From CAZNER01 sp964572065 (GTDB lineage: Bacteria > Patescibacteriota > Dojkabacteria > JAHIVN01): a DNA stretch of 7,612 bases. Of this stretch, positions 6,107 through 7,612 are shown piece after piece. Location: assembly GCA_964572065.1 (NCBI GenBank), contig CAZNER010000089.1, positions 1 to 7,612 of the forward strand, given 5' to 3'. The notes beneath the pieces were generated by a model that searched no databases, was not told where the DNA came from, and worked only from the letters and a program-made list of their open reading frames with translations. Position 1 is the stretch's first letter. Each line of letters opens with the position of its first letter. The position numbers and the translations under genes are program-made.

Positions 6107-6114
6107 AAAAAAAA
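6098..6114 (-). terminator. T-tract terminator of the minus-strand PH/membrane gene
   Basis: Immediately after the minus-strand stop (6115-6117) the minus strand reads ten T, A, then seven or more T, a strong archaeal U-tract terminator. It overlaps the last codons and stop of the convergent JAMM gene, so the two genes meet tail to tail with eight bases between stops. Confidence 0.6.
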
Positions 6115-6594
6115 CTATTTGATTAAAATATATACTTGTCGGATAAAATCCTCAATTTTATTTATATCTGATTGCTTTCGGAACTCAAATTTCCATTTTT
6201 CATCATTAATCAATAAATATCCATGCTGTTTTAGGCCTTTTATCACGAGAATGATCCCTAAAATAATAAGAGGGACGGCAAAGAAGAGAGGCAAGATATT
6301 AACATATATAAGATTAAACATAAATAATAATACAAAGAGCCCCCCTAAAAGACATACTATTGCCCCAACGATCACCAGAGCGAGATTCATATCCTTCCAC
6401 ACATTCTCCAAGTGTTTTATCTTGAATAACGGGATATCCCTATAAAAACGCTCCCTCTTCTTATAAGACCTATAATGAAAGACTCTCTTTTCTGTCACAC
6501 CTAACACATTCTTTATCACCGACTCATCCGTTCCAATGATTCTCCAGAGATAGATCGGATCTTCCCCTTGGTTAAGATAGTTTTGATACGACAT
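6115..6594 (-). CDS. PH-like domain protein interrupted by a transmembrane hairpin
   Basis: A 159-residue protein. Residues 10-63 look like the first strands of a bacterial-type PH domain: GEDPIYLWRI, then NVLGVTEKRVFHYRS and an IPLFKIKHLE turn. Two hydrophobic helices follow (about 70-92 and 96-120). The chain then returns to the domain with a strand (KWKFEFRKQ at 133-141) and a closing helix (INKIEDFIRQVY). PH-like proteins with a membrane hairpin in this place are common in prokaryotes and are usually of unknown function; a lipid- or protein-docking membrane role is assumed. It is transcribed alone, away from the winged-helix pair, from its own TATA box. Its arginine codons are mostly AGA/AGG, unlike the plus-strand block, so it may belong to the host background. 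Confidence 0.8.
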   Translation of the reverse strand: MSYQNYLNQGEDPIYLWRIIGTDESVIKNVLGVTEKRVFHYRSYKKRERFYRDIPLFKIKHLENVWKDMNLALVIVGAIVCLLGGLFVLLFMFNLIYVNILPLFFAVPLIILGIILVIKGLKQHGYLLINDEKWKFEFRKQSDINKIEDFIRQVYILIK

Positions 6595-6650
6595 TTCTTC
6601 AACTGGAATTTATAATTTGAATTTTTGGTAATTAAACTATCTCCTAAGAA

Positions 6651-6660
6651 TTATATAAAT
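6651..6660 (-). promoter_or_regulatory. TATA box for the PH/membrane gene
   Basis: On the minus strand ATTTATATAA lies about 57-66 bases before the ATG at 6594. A start 25 bases downstream leaves a leader of about 30 bases. No clear Shine-Dalgarno precedes the ATG; GTTGAAGAA is the nearest purine-rich run. Confidence 0.5.
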
Positions 6661-6664
6661 TTTT

Positions 6665-6684
6665 ACAAAAAAATAGAAAAAAAA
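6665..6684 (-). terminator. Double T-tract terminator of the winged-helix pair
   Basis: About 20 bases after the minus-strand stop at 6705-6707 the minus strand shows eight T, then C-T-A, then seven T. This is a typical archaeal U-tract terminator, ending the two-gene transcript before the next promoter on the same strand. Confidence 0.6.
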
Positions 6685-6704
6685 GTTTAACAAAAACATA
6701 TTAA

Positions 6705-7016
6705 TTAAAGAAAACCCAAATCCCTACAAAGAAGCATAAGATATCCCATTCTTATCCCGTCCTTGGTAATCTTATGAGGGTCATTCCCTTTCACCAATCT
6801 AATTAGATTTCTTGTTCGAAGTTTCTTTAATGCTTTTTTGTAATTATATTCTCGCTTACAAACGGTAGAGAAAAAATAACTGTTATGTTCGCTTTTAGTC
6901 CAACGATATATCTTAATCATAACATCGATCTCATAAGGTTTAAAACCCTTCTTTATATCTTCAGTAGCCTCCCGATAGAGGTCAATCTCCCAATCCTTAA
7001 ATTTAAGATTGCTCAT
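6705..7016 (-). CDS. Small winged-helix-like protein, second of a tandem pair
   Basis: A 103-residue basic protein without cysteine clusters or membrane segments. Residues about 26-90 have the spacing of a winged helix: a helix around 28-41, a helix ending in ALKKLRTRNLI (62-72), then a short hairpin and KITKDGIRMG (82-91), a typical end of a wing followed by a helix. This suggests a DNA-binding regulator. The ATG at 7016 is preceded by GTGAG about five bases upstream. It follows the other small gene by 15 bases, so they are probably one transcript. The T-x2-G pattern and the M-G after it recur in the neighbour, so the two may be diverged duplicates. It could instead be a protein-protein adaptor using the same fold. 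No cognate site can be proved. Confidence 0.75.
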   Translation of the reverse strand: MSNLKFKDWEIDLYREATEDIKKGFKPYEIDVMIKIYRWTKSEHNSYFFSTVCKREYNYKKALKKLRTRNLIRLVKGNDPHKITKDGIRMGYLMLLCRDLGFL

Positions 7017-7031
7017 TGATACTCACATTCC

Positions 7032-7328
7032 TTAGATATTATGTCTGGTTTCTCGTCTTCGTAGAGCAAATTCCCCCATAGCAATTATTTTACCCATTGG
7101 TGTAAGAAAAACTTTCATAGGGCTATTTGCAAAAACCTGTATCCTATTCTCCTTAATTAATCTATCTATAAACTCCTCCCGAATCGGAAATCTTGCTAAG
7201 TCAATCGCAGACTTTTCATCATAGGCTTTTTTCTTTAACAAACCCACTAATAAGTCCCCCTCTTGATCCTTAGGAACAACCTCCCTATCAAAAGAGATAT
7301 CCTCCAGAAGTTCTTTATCTGTAGCCAT
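7032..7328 (-). CDS. Small winged-helix-like protein, first of a tandem pair
   Basis: A 98-residue protein if started at the ATG at 7328. A GTG at 7343 would add five residues, but a perfect GGTGAT ribosome site sits at 7340-7335, six bases before the ATG, and the GTG start would place that site inside the gene. After an acidic N-terminus, residues 26-85 read as a winged helix: helix (DLLVGLLKKKAYDE), second helix, recognition-like helix (EEFIDRLIKENRI), then a hairpin VFANSPMKVFLTPMGKII as the wing. The C-terminal tail is rich in Arg. A DNA-binding regulator is likely. It is the first gene after the divergent AT-rich region, and its promoter overlaps a perfect palindrome, so autoregulation is plausible. 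Confidence 0.75.
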   Translation of the reverse strand: MATDKELLEDISFDREVVPKDQEGDLLVGLLKKKAYDEKSAIDLARFPIREEFIDRLIKENRIQVFANSPMKVFLTPMGKIIAMGEFALRRRETRHNI

Positions 7329-7334
7329 TCTTTT

Positions 7335-7340
7335 ATCACC
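7335..7340 (-). promoter_or_regulatory. GGTGAT Shine-Dalgarno site deciding the start at 7328
   Basis: On the minus strand GGTGAT matches the complement of the archaeal 16S rRNA 3' end and lies six bases before the ATG at 7328. It is the reason for preferring that ATG over the upstream in-frame GTG at 7343. Confidence 0.65.
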
Positions 7341-7367
7341 CACTTACCAACTAATTCTACTGACCAT

Positions 7368-7379
7368 TTTTTATATATT
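7368..7379 (-). promoter_or_regulatory. TATA box of the winged-helix pair
   Basis: The minus strand reads TATATAAAAA, about 40-50 bases before the ATG at 7328. Transcription would start near 7345, leaving a leader that just includes the GGTGAT site. The box touches the palindrome at 7378-7393. Confidence 0.5.
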
Positions 7380-7393
7380 ATATTTAAATATAA
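7378..7393. repeat. Perfect 16-bp palindrome abutting the promoter
   Basis: TTATATTTAAATATAA is its own reverse complement and sits directly upstream of the TATA box of the winged-helix pair, where an archaeal BRE or a regulator would bind. It contains only A and T, so chance is a real alternative, but sixteen exact positions at a promoter is notable as an operator candidate. Confidence 0.4.
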
Positions 7394-7544
7394 CTATTTA
7401 AATTATTAATCTTTTTGCATTATTTTTTATATTATTTTTGAGATATTGATTTATAATCCCCAATAGAACCGATCTATTTCATTTCTACTTCCAACAATCC
7501 CTCCCCGAGTCCTAAATATACCCTTCCTAAGTATTGAATTTCTG

Positions 7545-7585
7545 ATTTAGTGAACCCTTAAATACTGACAAAAATATCACTAAAT
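7545..7585. repeat. 9-bp inverted repeat over the putative start of the right-edge gene
   Basis: ATTTAGTGA at 7545-7553 and TCACTAAAT at 7577-7585 are exact reverse complements 23 bases apart. The spacer holds a TATA-like TTAAATAC (7558-7565), and the right arm ends on the ATG at 7584. Placement around a possible promoter suggests an operator pair; a hairpin in the transcript is the other reading. Confidence 0.45.
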
Positions 7586-7612
7586 GAAGCGTCAATCGCA
7601 TAATAAAAGGGT
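7584..7612 (+). CDS. Possible 5' end of a gene cut by the window edge
   Basis: An ATG at 7584 opens a frame that remains open to the last base, encoding the basic start MKRQSHNKR. TTAAATAC about 20-25 bases upstream could drive a nearly leaderless transcript, and the upstream region is otherwise gene-free and divergent from the minus-strand pair. Nine codons cannot establish a gene. The basic beginning is reminiscent of the two plus-strand proteins with VKGH motifs, but the window ends before that motif could appear. Confidence 0.3.

Noticed and set aside
6119..6445. Plus-strand frame of 108 codons opposite the PH/membrane gene
   Set aside because: Antisense shadow with hydrophobic and Ile/Lys/Arg-rich composition mirroring the minus-strand gene. 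The minus strand has the promoter, terminator and coherent domain.
7542..7569. C/D box small RNA (CTGA tetramers near 7542 and 7565)
   Set aside because: No RTGATGA C box at suitable spacing. CTGA alone is expected by chance.
1..7612. CRISPR array, insertion sequence or transposase
   Set aside because: No regularly spaced direct repeats, no transposase-like or integrase-like protein, and no terminal inverted repeats with target duplications seen.

Overview
The window looks archaeal. Intergenic DNA is very AT-rich. TATA-box-like elements sit at typical distances upstream of transcription units, T-tracts follow the stops of the minus-strand genes, and several starts carry GGAGG/GGTGAT-type ribosome sites (the clearest is GGTGAT six bases before the ATG at 7328 on the minus strand). 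No rRNA, tRNA or universal marker is present, so the lineage cannot be fixed. The protein style (Zot/packaging-like ATPase with an inserted zinc ribbon, JAMM protein, split PH/membrane protein) would suit an Asgard-type or other mesophilic archaeon, and the plus-strand genes read like an integrated virus or mobile element. That is inference.

Layout. (1) 76-3831, plus strand: a tight four-gene operon. It encodes a two-helix membrane protein, a coiled-coil protein with one C-terminal membrane helix, a small helical protein, and a 594-residue ATPase fused to an HTH and a PD-(D/E)XK-like nuclease domain. Genes 1/2 and 3/4 overlap by ATGA. (2) 3832-4418: a 587-base gap with no convincing gene. It holds nested inverted repeats around a TATA-like element, a T8 tract and a GC-rich island (4231-4310) full of self-complementary segments, which is a candidate structured RNA. 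(3) 4419-6106, plus strand: two genes two bases apart. One is a basic protein with a four-cysteine zinc ribbon, the other a JAMM-motif (JAB/MPN-like) metalloprotease candidate. Both carry VKGH at exactly residues 12-15. (4) 6115-6594, minus strand: a PH-like domain interrupted by a transmembrane hairpin. (5) 6705-7328, minus strand: two small winged-helix-like proteins in tandem. (6) 7329-7612: an AT-rich divergent regulatory region with a perfect 16-bp palindrome and a 9-bp inverted repeat, followed by an open frame that runs off the right edge.

Working model (inference). Genes 1-4 form a membrane-associated ATPase/nuclease machine whose parts are made in fixed ratio, with the two membrane proteins docking the soluble ATPase. 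Genes 5-6 make a pair of proteins with a common basic N-terminal tag, one of which may cleave isopeptide or peptide bonds. The two small winged-helix proteins are plausible regulators of the adjacent divergent promoters. The minus-strand genes use AGA/AGG arginine codons more than the plus-strand block, which is weak support for two different histories. I could not assign a named system, and none of the ten gene calls carries a gene symbol.
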